A stretch of DNA of 64,000 bases from Isoetes taiwanensis (taxonomy: Eukaryota > Streptophyta > Lycopodiopsida > Isoetales > Isoetaceae), in the NCBI GenBank assembly GCA_021234155.1, contig JAJEKV010000011.1:16072441-16136440 (forward strand), in the 5' to 3' direction. The position numbers and the translations under genes are program-made. Below are positions 11,585-21,384 of this stretch, piece after piece. Below the pieces are notes generated by a model. It saw only the letters and a program-made list of their open reading frames with translations. It was not told the DNA's origin and made no database searches. Position 1 is the first letter of the stretch. Each line of letters opens with the position of its first letter.

Positions 11585-13150
11585 CCTGCTCCAAGTCATT
11601 CCAAGTAGCAAGTGATACTACTGGGCCCCATACTTCCACCCCATATAAAAGGACAGGCTCTACTAAGACCTTGAACAGGTGTGACTGATGGGCCCAATCA
11701 TACAACTCCGCTCTATGACTATTGTTTTGCATTGCATATAGTGCCTTCCAGCCTGCCGTCACTCGTGGCCGTATGGATGTGTCCCAGTGCATAGTAGAAG
11801 GAAACTCCACTCCCAAATACTTGTATGTGGATGCAACTTCCACATTCTGGCCTTGGTAACTGAAGGAGGGGACCCTCGACTGACGTGAAGATGATATGAA
11901 AACCACCTTACTCTTGGCCAGGTTGACGCGCATATCAGTCGCTTGGCAGAATGTGTCCAGGGCATCGAGATGTCGTTGCATGTCTGCTGGTGTGTAAGCT
12001 AGGAGGTCCACATCATCAGCATATATTAACTGTCTGATGATCTGATAGAGAAGGTGAGCTCCATCGCCCCCATTATCGCAAACCCGACTCTCAATTGATC
12101 AATGTAAAGCCCAAACAATGTTGGGGAGAGGGGGCATCCCTGACGAACCCCTCGATACTACTATCAAATGGTTGGCTTGTCTGCTGCAACCGACCGAGCA
12201 TCTTTCATATAGCACGCATTAATCGCATTACGCAAATCTACGGGAACCCCCAGTGCTGCGGTCTTGCCCATAGTTTTTCCCCAGGCCGCGGTGTCAAACG
12301 CCAGCGAAATCCACAAAGCAACAATATAGATCCCGGCGGCGGTTCTGTTGTCTTCAATCGAGTTACATAGCGTGAAGATGTGGTCAATGGTTGAGTGCTT
12401 GGGTCTGAATCCCGCCTGGGTGAGGGCCCGCACCTCTCTGCCTCTCCTCTGCCCGGCCCATCCACCTGCTGGCTGGAGAATCCCGCCAGCGGTTTACAAA
12501 CACCGAACTGACCATGATTGTTCGGTAATTGGCTGGGCAGTGTGGGTCACCTGCCTTATGGATGGGAGCAACTCTGCTGTTGGTCCACTGCAGCGGGAAG
12601 CCTTCCTGTAATGCCTTGTTGAACAATGCGGTCAGCACTAGTATTATGGGCGGCCCGCCCACTTAAGCAATTACGCACGCATACCATCCAAGTCCGGGGC
12701 TTTCCATTGGCAAGACGGCAGTAAGCCTTGTTCCACGTCCGAATCTGTGATTTCCAGCACTGGGCCTTCTTGCAAGGGTAATGCCGCATGTGCACCATGA
12801 GGGTCGTATAGCTGTTGCAAGTATTGCCTCCACTGCTCGGGAGTGATATTCCCTGTGGGTTGTACTGGCTTTCTAAGAATCCTTCGCCAGAAGGTCCTGG
12901 GATGACGTTCCAGGAGGTAAAACATTTCCCTTTGATGCGCTGCAATGTACCTGGCGTTCTTAGCTTTAAGGAAGATGCGGTACTGTCTGACTGCATGTGG
13001 GCGTAAAGCAGGGTCTGTGACTTGGCGGAGCCAGCATTTGTGTTCCTTGCACTCTGCATCAAACCATTGATTACGTGGGAAGGTTGTGTTCCTGGAGGTC
13101 TGTCGCGGGCGGCTTATCCCAAAGCACCTCTCTGCTGCAGTCCTAAGCAT
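11037..13150 (-). pseudogene. LINE-A ORF2, reverse transcriptase part
   Basis: Would encode the reverse transcriptase that primes on nicked chromosomal DNA. On the minus strand, frames covering about 13150-12556, 12662-12384, 12433-12164 and 12011-11037 read in order through the finger/palm blocks. Landmarks are a KAGDP/NYRTI block, GFRPKHSTID, a QGCPLSPTLFG-type block (about 12130-12100) and YADD at about 12013-12024, followed by the palm-distal helix and a C-terminal tail ending near the duplication. At least three frame changes separate these pieces, so it is a pseudogene. The segment at 11037-12011 alone is 324 codons without a stop. Confidence 0.8.
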
Positions 13151-13168
13151 ATCAGTCAGCCGGCCTGT

Positions 13169-14143
13169 CTATTGCTCTAGTATAGGATATTGCAAAATTT
13201 CTGCCAGGTCATCTATAAGCATCTGGGCATAAGCCCCTGCATGTTCATAATCCAGTCGCAGCTGAGGCATGTGAGGAGTTGTTGCACCGGGGGTTCGCAC
13301 AACCTGCCAAGTCAACTTCAAGTAAAGTGGTAAGTGGTCTGAGTCGATCTCTTCATCCCTATTAGTTGTTCCCACCTGAAAGTGCTTGATGACATGCATA
13401 TCCCTTTCGAGGCACCAACACATAGTCCACCACACTAGATCCGCCCCCACGGTTTTCCCCGCCTACAAGTGCTCTTGCGGGGTGGAAGGCCACTCGTGCC
13501 CGATCCATTGCGATTACGGTCAAAGATACCGCAGAGCGAAGCAACCGCCGACCATAGCGCTGCGTGACTGATTGTCATCGATGTCCGGTGGCCAAGCTCC
13601 TTCGCAGGGACGCAACCGCAATATATCATCGATCAAGGGATCAAATCTCATGGGTTGTTCTACCCCGGTCGCGGCGCATTGAAGTCTCCAAGGAGTATGA
13701 CACGCCTAACCGCTTATCTTCAGCCAGTATGTCATCATATAGATCGACATAGGGGTCCAGCCTATCCACATCCGAGTGGGTGTGATAGAAGTTGCTTTCT
13801 CGCATGTGGAAAGTAGCGGTCGCCACAAAGAGGGGTCTGCTCTCTGCGGTTTTACACACGCACCCATAGGTACCGGTTGTGCTTGTCCGTCTTGAACAAG
13901 GAGATTGACCGTGCTAAGGTTGTTCGGTAGTAGCGTGCAACCCCCATGCCCCCCGCTTTCCTCGCGTGCAATCATTGAAGATTGAGTAGTGCCGGTATCC
14001 CGCAAGTCGGGTATCCCGTGGTCCCCATGCTCCCACGCTTCCATGAGGAAGATGAGATCCATGTCTGCGGCAACCGAAGTTGAGACTATCTCCCTTACGC
14101 CATGGGAAGCTCCGGCAATTCCGTGAGACCATGCGAGGCACAA
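13169..14143 (-). pseudogene. LINE-A ORF2, apurinic endonuclease part
   Basis: The N-terminal part of ORF2 belongs to the exonuclease-endonuclease-phosphatase fold that nicks target DNA. The start near 14143 overlaps the end of ORF1. A segment reading DLIFLMEAWEHGD (about 14070-14030) corresponds to the first catalytic region, and SDHLPLYLKL (about 13345-13310) to the terminal catalytic histidine motif. Between them the frame changes several times (13706-14143, 13641-13859, 13362-13629, 13169-13450), so no full domain can be translated. The ancestral order is clear from comparison with LINE-C, whose endonuclease is intact. Confidence 0.7.
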
Positions 14144-14865
14144 TTCCTATTTGTTGGCAGGGGCAGCGGTGGGGATTCAAAGGCGACAACGTAAGGGGTG
14201 GCGTAGTGGAAGCGACCTAAGATGTGCGAAGCAATGTAAGGTGAGGCAACTTGAGCAGCCCGAGATGTCGCGAGCAAATGTAAGGTGAGGCAACTTGAGC
14301 AGGGGCACGCGGCTGTAGCAGCGGCGGCAGATGGCACGGCCAGTAGGTCGGGAGGGTTAGCAAGATTCGTAGAAGCATTCGGCGGCCTGAAAATTTGCAT
14401 CTTGCCCCGAATCAGTCCTGCAGCTCCTCCCTGTATGCGAATGCTTTTAACTTTGGCCAACTCGTGCCTGCGGTCTTCTTGTTGGACCGGGGTCAGGTCT
14501 CGATCAACATACAGGGCAATTCCCTTTAGCTGCCTACCCTGGCGCAGGATGGCTGCTTTCACTTGCGCATCTCGTACTGTGAACGTGATCACCCGTGGGC
14601 GGTCTGGGTGCTGGACGCCATGGCGTCTCGCCCTAATAATGTTTACCGGCATGGGGAATGTCATTCGAGCAAGAATCAATATTTGGAGCCGGTTAATGAG
14701 GTCCTCCCCTGCCTCTTCTGTCAGGCCACGTACCACCACATTGTGGCTTCTCCGTCTCAGCTCCTGGAGCTCTCTGACTGTTGGGTCAATCCTGCCCGGC
14801 CCAACAGGAGTTGTTTGCTGTCGGCGGGGCATAGGCTGTGGCCTACGTTGGGGCGGGGGTGGCAT
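14095..14865 (-). CDS. LINE-A ORF1, L1-ORF1-like RNA-binding domain
   Basis: A 256-codon frame whose central part (about residues 28-130) resembles the L1 ORF1p RRM/C-terminal module. It has a basic lead-in (RRRSHNVVVRGL), an ARRHG/RPRVITF strand region, a DLTPVQQEDRRHELAKVK helix and a GKMQIFRPP end. LINE-C ORF1 has the same order (SRANNFRISGL, VRLIKCA-like strand, NDDLTKTQFQQRREDL). The protein would coat LINE RNA in a ribonucleoprotein. It lies downstream of the coiled-coil frame at 15137-15922, and the two were probably one ORF1, now separated by a frameshift near 15000. Its end overlaps the ORF2 start by about 50 bases. Confidence 0.65.
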   Translation of the reverse strand: MPPPPQRRPQPMPRRQQTTPVGPGRIDPTVRELQELRRRSHNVVVRGLTEEAGEDLINRLQILILARMTFPMPVNIIRARRHGVQHPDRPRVITFTVRDAQVKAAILRQGRQLKGIALYVDRDLTPVQQEDRRHELAKVKSIRIQGGAAGLIRGKMQIFRPPNASTNLANPPDLLAVPSAAAATAACPCSSCLTLHLLATSRAAQVASPYIASHILGRFHYATPYVVAFESPPLPLPTNRNCASHGLTELPELPMA

Positions 14866-15136
14866 GGAGCAGCTTGGGGGTGCAATAGTAGACGGCCTTG
14901 GCTGACGCCTTGCAGACTCTTGGGCAGGTGGGACTGCCGTAGTAGGTATAGTGGTCTCTCCTTCCTGAAGCCGGGAGTTTAGCTCCTGGCTGAAATTGTT
15001 CTTTGCCTTGTCAATTCACGCATGCACCGCTGCAATTGCTCATGAGCGCCCAAGATTGAGGCTCTTGCCTTGTTCAAAGAATGGCTGCCCTCGGCTCTGC
15101 ATCTTCCGATCTTGGGCTCATGAGCTATGCTCCGGT

Positions 15137-15922
15137 TTACGCAGCGAGTATAGGGTTCATTGCAGATGAGGCCACTTCTTGTGTCTCAACCCTACTTTGA
15201 AGGGCTCTCAATTGTGACTGGCTCTCTTCAAAAGCGACCTGGACTTTTCGCATCACAGTAGCAGCCTCCTCAGCCTTTGATCGAAGGCGGGAGATGGTTA
15301 CCATTGTCTCCTGCTCAACGCGTCGTTTGTCCTGTGTCATGGTTTCCATGGCGGTGTACAAGGAATCTATGCGGGCCTGCATGTCAGCAAGACTCTTCTT
15401 ATCCTTCTGCCTTTCAGAGTGCACTAGGCGAAGGCCATCTTCCAGGTACTGTATGTGGGTCTCCATGCTGGAAACACGTTGTTTTTCAGTAGCCAGCTGC
15501 CTCTTGAGCAATTTGGGTGCGGAGGCCTGCATTTCCTCTGCCAAGCAAGCAATTCGAGCTTTGTTGTCCTCTGCCATTGCTTGAACTTGTTTCCAGTGCT
15601 CCTCAACTACCTGGTTTGGTGGTGGTGAAGCACGGATACGGCTTGCCGCTAGGCTAGAGTATCTGTCATATGCCTGCCGAGCTATGCTTGTTGCACGAGA
15701 CTTTGCCCGCGCTTCTCTTTTCAGTGTGCACCTGTCAATTTTGCCAGTGTCATCTGGCCTGCGATTGGGAATGGCATCTATGTACTCTCCCAGTAGAAGT
15801 TTTGCTGCCATGTCTGCGCTAGGTAGAGGGGACTGCGTATCAGCACCATCCACATGCATATCTGTGGGGTTGGATGAAGGGACGCAGGGCTCGTCCGGCT
15901 CTTCTATCACTGGAGTTGCCAT
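15137..15922 (-). CDS. LINE-A ORF1, N-terminal coiled-coil part
   Basis: A 261-codon frame starting at ATG 15922. The first 75 or so residues are acidic and proline-rich. From about residue 80 to the end there is long heptad-like, charged helical sequence, e.g. ARIACLAEEMQ and ISRLRSKAEEAATVMRKVQ, typical of a trimerising or oligomerising ORF1p N-terminus. It sits directly after the 5' repeat arrays and before the RNA-binding frame at 14095-14865. No catalytic motif is present. An unrelated coiled-coil gene is possible but unlikely given its position. Confidence 0.6.
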   Translation of the reverse strand: MATPVIEEPDEPCVPSSNPTDMHVDGADTQSPLPSADMAAKLLLGEYIDAIPNRRPDDTGKIDRCTLKREARAKSRATSIARQAYDRYSSLAASRIRASPPPNQVVEEHWKQVQAMAEDNKARIACLAEEMQASAPKLLKRQLATEKQRVSSMETHIQYLEDGLRLVHSERQKDKKSLADMQARIDSLYTAMETMTQDKRRVEQETMVTISRLRSKAEEAATVMRKVQVAFEESQSQLRALQSRVETQEVASSAMNPILAA

Positions 15923-15940
15923 GAATACGGTGCCACCCTA

Positions 15941-16218
15941 CAGACGCTTGTCTGAAAGCCTCCAAGCACTTTGATGACGCACAACCTCTGTCCTTTTACA
16001 GACGCCCGTCTGAAAGCTTCCACGTGTCAGAAGCAGGCGCAGGCTTCCAAGTGCAAGAAGCAAGTGCAGGCTCTTTCACCTTACAGACACCTGTCTGAAA
16101 GTGTTCAAGTGCATAAATCAAGCGCAGCCTCTAGTGCAACCTCTGCCACCTTACAGACGCTTGTCTGAAATGAAAATAAGCAATGGTTTTTCCCCCTTAC
16201 AGATGCCCGTCTGCAAGG
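15941..16218 (-). repeat. LINE-A 5' array of palindromic CAGACG-x-CGTCTG units
   Basis: Five copies of an imperfect palindrome of the form cagacgcttgtctgaaag start at 15941, 15999, 16084, 16154 and 16200. Each is preceded by a pyrimidine-rich ccttaca-type lead. Spacing is irregular (58, 85, 70 and 46 bases). The array lies immediately upstream of ORF1 in LINE orientation, where L1-type elements carry promoter monomers. A promoter function is inferred from position. Confidence 0.75.
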
Positions 16219-16289
16219 CTTCAGCATGTAAATGCTTTAAGCCATGGTGATTGGATAGTATCACACCCTCTGAATCCCGTCTTAAAATC

Positions 16290-17200
16290 GGGTTGCAAAA
16301 ACTTGTTGTTTTCTCCTCTCAGATCTTGAGCGAATGTGTACAAACCATATGTCTTTATAATCATCAACGAACAAGAATTCCAATGATATGCATTGCTCCC
16401 AAAACAGAGCTGCAGATCAATAGATATGAAGAAAAGTATATAGTGCTGAAAAATCGAACAATGGAAACCCTAAAGCCAGCACTGAAAATCTGTTGTTTTT
16501 GCTCTGAAATCCTGTCTAAACATTAGCAACATAAAATATCTTTGAAAGAACTCTGAGAGAGCTTTCCAAAGATATAAATTTCATGAGAAACCGAGTCACA
16601 GAGGAAGAGATATGAACAAAAATGTAATATGAACCACAAAGTGGTGGTGCAGGCTGTAAATCTGTGTTTTTGCTATGGAAACGCCATTCAAACACATGCA
16701 AATCACATACCTTCAGAAAGATCACAGAGGGAGCTTTCCAACGTGACAAATTTCAGCTGAAACGGAGTTAAAATCCGCCGGGTACGATAGAAAGTATGTG
16801 GACAATACCACGAGCACTTCAGGGTTTTTTTTTGCGCCCTCGATTTGCAGCCAGAAAGTTCGAGTTTTTGCAGAAGAAAAATTATTGAAAACATATACAA
16901 ATTAAATACCAATAAGAAGAAATCTGAGATGACTTTCCAACGCAATAAATTTCAGCAGAAACGGAGTTCTTGATCTCCAGATATGATCAAAAGTGTTTGG
17001 GCAGTACCAGCAGCACTTCAGGGTTTTTTGGGACCCCAATTTGCAGCCCGAAAATCTGTGTTTCTTATGTAAAATAACCAGTGAAACATATGCAAATCAC
17101 ATACCGATAGAAAGAACTCTGAGATGGCTTTTCAACGCAACAGATTTCGGTTGAAACGGACTTTCAGATCTCCAGGTATGATTGAAAACGTGTGACCGGC
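16290..17200 (-). repeat. About 198-base tandem repeats upstream of LINE-A
   Basis: Decayed tandem units. The motif agcacttcagggtttttt occurs near 16813 and 17012 (about 198 apart), tgcaaatcacatacc near 16697 and 17092 (two periods apart), and gaaacggag-type motifs recur near 16590, 16757, 16958 and 17153. At least four units are present. They may be further 5' UTR monomers of LINE-A or an independent satellite-like array it abuts. Confidence 0.75.
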
Positions 17201-17250
17201 TTTCAGAGCGCCTAGGGTTTCAGAGCGCCTAGGGTTTCAGAGCGCCAGGA
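17201..17250 (-). repeat. 17-base repeats carrying AAACCCTAG telobox-like motifs
   Basis: Three tandem units begin at 17201, 17218 and 17235 (tttcagagcgcctaggg). On the LINE strand each junction reads AAACCCTAG, matching the plant telobox AAACCCTA known from promoters of highly expressed genes. This is the outermost element of the LINE-A 5' region. Confidence 0.7.
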
Positions 17251-17777
17251 AGGAGTGATAGTCAAACAAAAACAATTCAAAAAATGATAACTTACCAGCA
17301 GATGTCTGAGGGTCAAACAGTGAGGTTGAAGAGCTTCCAAACACTGAGGTGGTTTCAAAAGTAGTACGGTTGACGACACTTAAAAGACACAGGTTAGACC
17401 AAATCAGGTTAGACCAAATGCAAGCTTGAACCCAAATGCATGCAGGAGTGGCACTTGAGGCAAAAGCCAAAACAAAAATGGTGGGGCTTTCAAATAAATC
17501 TGCCACGAGCAATAGATGCATGCACTTGGCTTTTGCAGTTGGCATGCAGTGGGCATTCCTAGTTTAATGCACAACTATAATCATCATGCAACAGATCTGA
17601 AAGTGCCATAGACATCAACTATAAACTAAAATACAGGCTCACTAAGGGAACTTGAGAATCAAAAGCAACAAATTTTTTTGCGAGGATAATCCAAACCTCA
17701 AGAATGCATGCAATGGTAATGGAGCCTGTGGCTAGCGCTCAGAGAAGAGACATCTCAGCTAACTTGTAAGCCATCCA
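17251..17777. other. Intergenic, no gene recognised
   Basis: Contains a short direct repeat (aggttagaccaaat near 17391 and 17405) and nothing that reads as a domain. It may be the 3' region of the exon-like remnants on the minus strand just above it. Confidence 0.3.
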
Positions 17778-18710
17778 TTACTTTAAACTGCTCATTGATA
17801 AGTTGAAAAGAACTAAGTTGTAAGAAAGTTTAGATTCAACCTCAGAAGTAGAGCACCATCTGTTCTCATATAATAGCATGGCTTCCCTCATGATGAAAAC
17901 TTGGGCTCTCTCTAAGAGTTCCATTTGGGACACATTTTGTTGTCGCAAAGCTACTGCTATCTGTAATGTGTACAGTGCATTAGATGCAACTAAAATTTAG
18001 TATAACTACATTGCCAGTGTCATGATTATATGCTTTATCGAAGCATTTACTTTAGGTATGACCTCATTAGAAGGAAAAATGTAGTAACACATTTCTTTCG
18101 AGATAAACAGATGATGGTAAGACTGGTGTTTATCCAGATAAACATATTATCAGGAATTACAGGACAATGTTTCTGCACGAAAGAATCATCCAGCACCTTG
18201 GTTCTATGAAGTCGGCGATTCTATCTTGGGCAGGAAATTCTTGCAGGCTGCTATCACACCACACACTTGGTTTTTGCATGAAGTCAATGCCTCTGCAAAA
18301 CAAAACTGAAAATATAAGAATTGAAATGATAATCATGGATAAATTGGTGCACATCAAAACCAAAATAATAGATGGATGAAAATGGACGAACCCCTTGAAC
18401 CTCAAAAAATTCTAAAATGCACACTTCAAAATGTAAAATGCCACCAGCAAGCCCACCTCTTCCAAAAACAATGTAGAGATAAGATCCCATGTTGTGTGAA
18501 TATGGACCTATAAAATGAGAACAAATATTTGTAATGAGGAAAATTATCCACGAATGTATCAAGAGTAATGCACATTAAAAGACTAAAACTTACAAAGGAG
18601 GACATGTGCCACTGTGAAGGAATAGCTACTGCTATGTCAAAATCATGTATAAGAAATTGTTTGGAACGTCGACCAAAATCGTATAGCAAATGCTACGGCA
18701 TTAAGAGGCA
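17778..18710 (-). CDS. Exon-like blocks of an unidentified minus-strand gene
   Basis: The best block is a terminal exon at 17960-17778. It has a good acceptor (acattacag before 17960), then 60 codons in the acceptor's phase 0, running IAVALRQQNVSQMELL, ERAQVFIMREAMLLYENRW and on to TAA. This reads as an amphipathic helical protein end. Upstream blocks with splice-like borders lie at 18292-18161 (ttttgcag acceptor, gtaatt donor), 18525-18470 (ttttatag acceptor) and about 18700-18590 (gtaagt donor, encoding FLIHDFDIAVAIPSQWHM). Phases between them do not all join, so either exons are missed or the gene is decayed. I do not recognise the family. Confidence 0.4.
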
Positions 18711-18818
18711 TATTCCTCATCTTCCACGGCCATCATCACAAAGTATTCAAATACTCACATAACATAGGCAGATAAAATAACTAAGAATTAAATCTAGGCT
18801 TGACCCATCATAGCAATA

Positions 18819-19276
18819 ACAAACAACACATAACTACCATTAATAGTAATTAATACAAACCATTGCATTTAACACATTTAAATTAAAATCCCCCTGAAAC
18901 CCCCTTTGGTTTGGGTGCATATTCACACGGGGGGTTTCTCCGGGCACCGAGAGCTGTTGGATGGCCATATATCCCCTTTATTCCTCGATCTGGACCGTAC
19001 ATAACGATCCTCATTTGTGGGGTATGCCTGTACAAGTTTTTGTACACTGTATATTGAGATTTGCAATATACTATAAGGTTTGAGGAAATGTACTTAATGG
19101 TGTTGATTTTGTACATGTATTATATGATTTTAGGGGCTCTCGCTGCCCTACGTCACCCCCCGTGTGAATATGCACCCAAACCAAAGGGGGTTTTATGGGG
19201 ATTTTAATTTAAATGTGTTAAATGCAATGGTTTGTATTAATTAATATTAATGGTAGTTATGTGTTGTTTGTTATGT
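18819..19276. mobile_element. Foldback / MITE-like element with arms of about 120 bases
   Basis: The left arm (18819-18940) starts TAACAAACAACACATAAC and runs through cccctttggtttgggtgcat to gggggg. The right arm (about 19155-19276) is its near-perfect reverse complement. The centre of about 215 bases is unrelated and contains a short palindromic run (tttttgtacactgtat). No ORF of note is present. A diverged relative lacking the left arm lies at about 34530-34850. Target duplication is not resolved. The structure fits a non-autonomous DNA transposon. Confidence 0.85.
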
Positions 19277-19748
19277 CAAAAAAAATTTTGGGCCCTTCGG
19301 GCCCTAACAAAGCAAACTCCCAAGAATGAAGCCTAGGCTAATCCAAAGACCAATGCACATTCGGCGTCTTAGAAAAGATATTGCATATAAACAGGTCGTT
19401 TAAATTATAATGATATTATAAAAGAAATTTAGAAATGAGCATATAATTAGCAGTGAGCTTATTTGAACCCATTATGTCTGCCCATATATATCTTTGCAAG
19501 CGTGTAAGATTGCAACATAAAGTACCAAAATGCTTTTGAAGAATATTAAATCTTATTACATACTACACTACCATAACAAGTATGCAAAGTAAACATTACC
19601 AACCATTTGAATATGAAGCACAAAAAAGGCGAGCAATGCAATAGTTTCACCAGATTTTACATTGCATACTAAGTTGATAGGTGGCCTTGTACCATGTTAG
19701 GAAAGTCTGTTGCATCACATAACTCCGTATGAGATGCATAAAGATTTG
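19277..19748. other. Intergenic, no gene recognised
   Basis: Only a perfect GC hairpin (gggcccttcgggccc near 19289-19303), immediately outside the foldback element, stands out. Confidence 0.3.
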
Positions 19749-20342
19749 CTAGCAATAGATTTGGAGAAGCATTGCATCACATAACTCCGTACTAGATGCA
19801 TAAAGATCTGCTGGTAATACATATGGAAAAGCATTGCCTGGATCTAATTGAAAGACAAACTCTGCAACATGTGCTGCACTGCACGCTCTAGACTTTCCAA
19901 GCAGGGTTCCCCATGATGTAACAGTAGGTTCAAAAGGTATGTTTGAAAGAAAAGCATGTGCTTTATCCAACCATATAGCCTATATGAGAAGATCGATTAT
20001 GCAATTGCAGTGCTCCAGCACTGGAATTATTCCATGGTCTTCCCACATGGTTATGAGATAGTAACAGCCTTCATCCACCATGTTAGGATGGAAAAAAACG
20101 CCAAGAATACTGCGAAATGTGATCTCATCAAACAACATCCCTCTCGACTGCATTTTTTGAATTAATTCCAGCACTTTGCTGCCATGACCATGCTGGGCAA
20201 ACGTCACAATCATTGCTGTCCAAGAAACCAAGTCATGCTGGTGAATGAAGTAAACTCTGGCAAAGCTACCATCGTGCATCTGGAATAACAATATATGGTT
20301 AACAATTGATGTAAATATGCAACTTAGCTTTAAAAAATACAC
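19749..20342 (-). pseudogene. PPR protein fragment (PLS subfamily, E-motif region)
   Basis: Pentatricopeptide-repeat proteins bind organellar RNA. Here the minus strand reads DLVSWTAMIVTFAQHGHGSK, then a FDEITFRSILG repeat, VDEGCYYLITMWEDHGI, LDKAHAFLSNIPFEPT, WGTLLGKSRA and FVFQLDPGNAFPYVLPADLYAS. This is the canonical order of the last PPR motifs and the E motif of a PLS-type editing factor. An in-frame TAG at about 19978-19980 interrupts the helix before LDKAHAF, and several consensus residues are degraded. No upstream motifs or DYW domain are visible, so it is a 5'- and 3'-truncated pseudogene fragment. Confidence 0.8.
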
Positions 20343-20412
20343 AACTTACTCTGGGCAAGTGCTTGGATGTTATTAACACAACCATAACCTGTGGCCCTAT
20401 CATAGCAGTAGA

Positions 20413-20690
20413 GTAGGTTCAAAAGGTATGTTTGAAAGAAAAGCATGTGCTTTATCCAACCATATAGCTTGTATGAGAAGATCAATTATGCAATTGCAGT
20501 GCAACAGCACTGGAATTATTCCATGGTCTTCCCACATGGTTATGAGATAGTAACAACCTTCATCCACCATGTTAGAATGGAAAAAACCACCAAGAATACT
20601 GCAACTTAGCTTTAAAAAATATGCAACTTACTCTGGGCAAGTGCTTGGATGCTATTAACACAACCATAACCTGCGACCCTGTCATCGATC
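20413..20690 (-). repeat. Partial duplicate of the PPR pseudogene with an internal deletion
   Basis: Sequence from 19924 to about 20114 recurs at 20413-20603 (offset 489), then joins directly to the equivalent of about 20320-20410, so roughly 200 bases are missing from the duplicate. The duplicate shares the TAG-region neighbourhood and adds its own substitutions. Confidence 0.85.
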
Positions 20691-20854
20691 CACAAATCAC
20701 AGGTCCGAGTTTTTTCTCTCCACCTTGGCTATAAAGAAGCTCAGAATATGCAGCCGGCCCTGTCCCTGCAGCCCCTGCCCTGCCCTGTAATCGCTAAAGC
20801 TGCAGGAACTGGAGCAAGAAGAGCTACCAAAATAGGTTCGGATCCATCTTGACC

Positions 20855-21121
20855 CTATAAAATGAATTCAGAACTAAAAAGGAAAAGGTTTTCTAGAAAG
20901 AAAAGGGGGTTACAGGAGAGATATGCAAGATGAACTTCCACACAGAGCTCCTCTGTAAGGCCCAAGATATGGCTAAGAACGTCCTCCTCTTCGAATGGAT
21001 CTCGCCATAGCTCCTCCACAGAATCCTCCACAGACCCTTCTTCGCTTTCTTCCTTCAAAATCGCCCCTTGAGACCCATCTGTGGCGCTCGAATCTGGACT
21101 ACAGCATTCTTCCGACCCCAT
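20855..21121 (-). CDS. Possible first exon of an unidentified acidic protein
   Basis: An ATG at 21121 opens a frame rich in Glu/Asp/Ser (SEEGSVEDSVEELWRDPFEE) followed by DVLSHILGLTEELCVEVHLA. The composition looks like a real intrinsically disordered N-terminus leading to a helix. The frame then becomes a hydrophobic tail that looks like intron read-through. No donor can be fixed with confidence. It may be the 5' exon of the minus-strand blocks at 17.8-18.7 kb, or an independent remnant. Confidence 0.3.
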   Translation of the reverse strand: MGSEECCSPDSSATDGSQGAILKEESEEGSVEDSVEELWRDPFEEEDVLSHILGLTEELCVEVHLAYLSCNPLFFLENLFLFSSEFIL

Positions 21122-21384
21122 AGCTTCTTCTGCAGATCACAGAGAAAAAAATGTGGAAACTCCCAGAACCTACTAGGCTGTACAATCCGGAATCCATCTA
21201 GTTGCACACAAAATCATGAGATGTGGCTCCTTTGCCTTTGCTTTCGCGAGCCCTGAAAGAAGAAAATGTCGAAACAAACTCCAAATAACCCTAAAATGTT
21301 CGATGCCTGCATGTTTGATTTTCAGATATGTAGAGAAATCATAGGTATGACCATTGAAAAATGCCACTAAATTTGGAGTGACAG

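Larger units (their letters stand above)
10423..17250 (-). mobile_element. LINE-A, decayed L1-like non-LTR retrotransposon
   Basis: Read on the minus strand, this is a complete but broken LINE. It has 5' tandem arrays (17250 to 15925), ORF1 with coiled coil and L1-ORF1-like domain (15922-14095), and ORF2 with endonuclease (14143 to about 13170) and reverse transcriptase (about 13150 to 11037). The 3' end is duplicated in tandem. Frameshifts and stops break ORF2 into many pieces. ORF order and motifs resemble LINE-C at 56.5-60.4 kb, so both probably belong to one L1-related clade; LINE-B is distinct, with a poly(A) tail. The exact 5' and 3' termini are uncertain. Confidence 0.75.

Noticed and set aside
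13362-13629. Separate small genes inside LINE-A
   Set aside because: These frames are pieces of one broken endonuclease; their order matches the intact domain of LINE-C.
19289-19303. GC hairpin gggcccttcgggccc as a fourth Helitron end
   Set aside because: There is no CTRR at the proper distance and no A/T insertion context, so it is only a short palindrome next to the foldback element.
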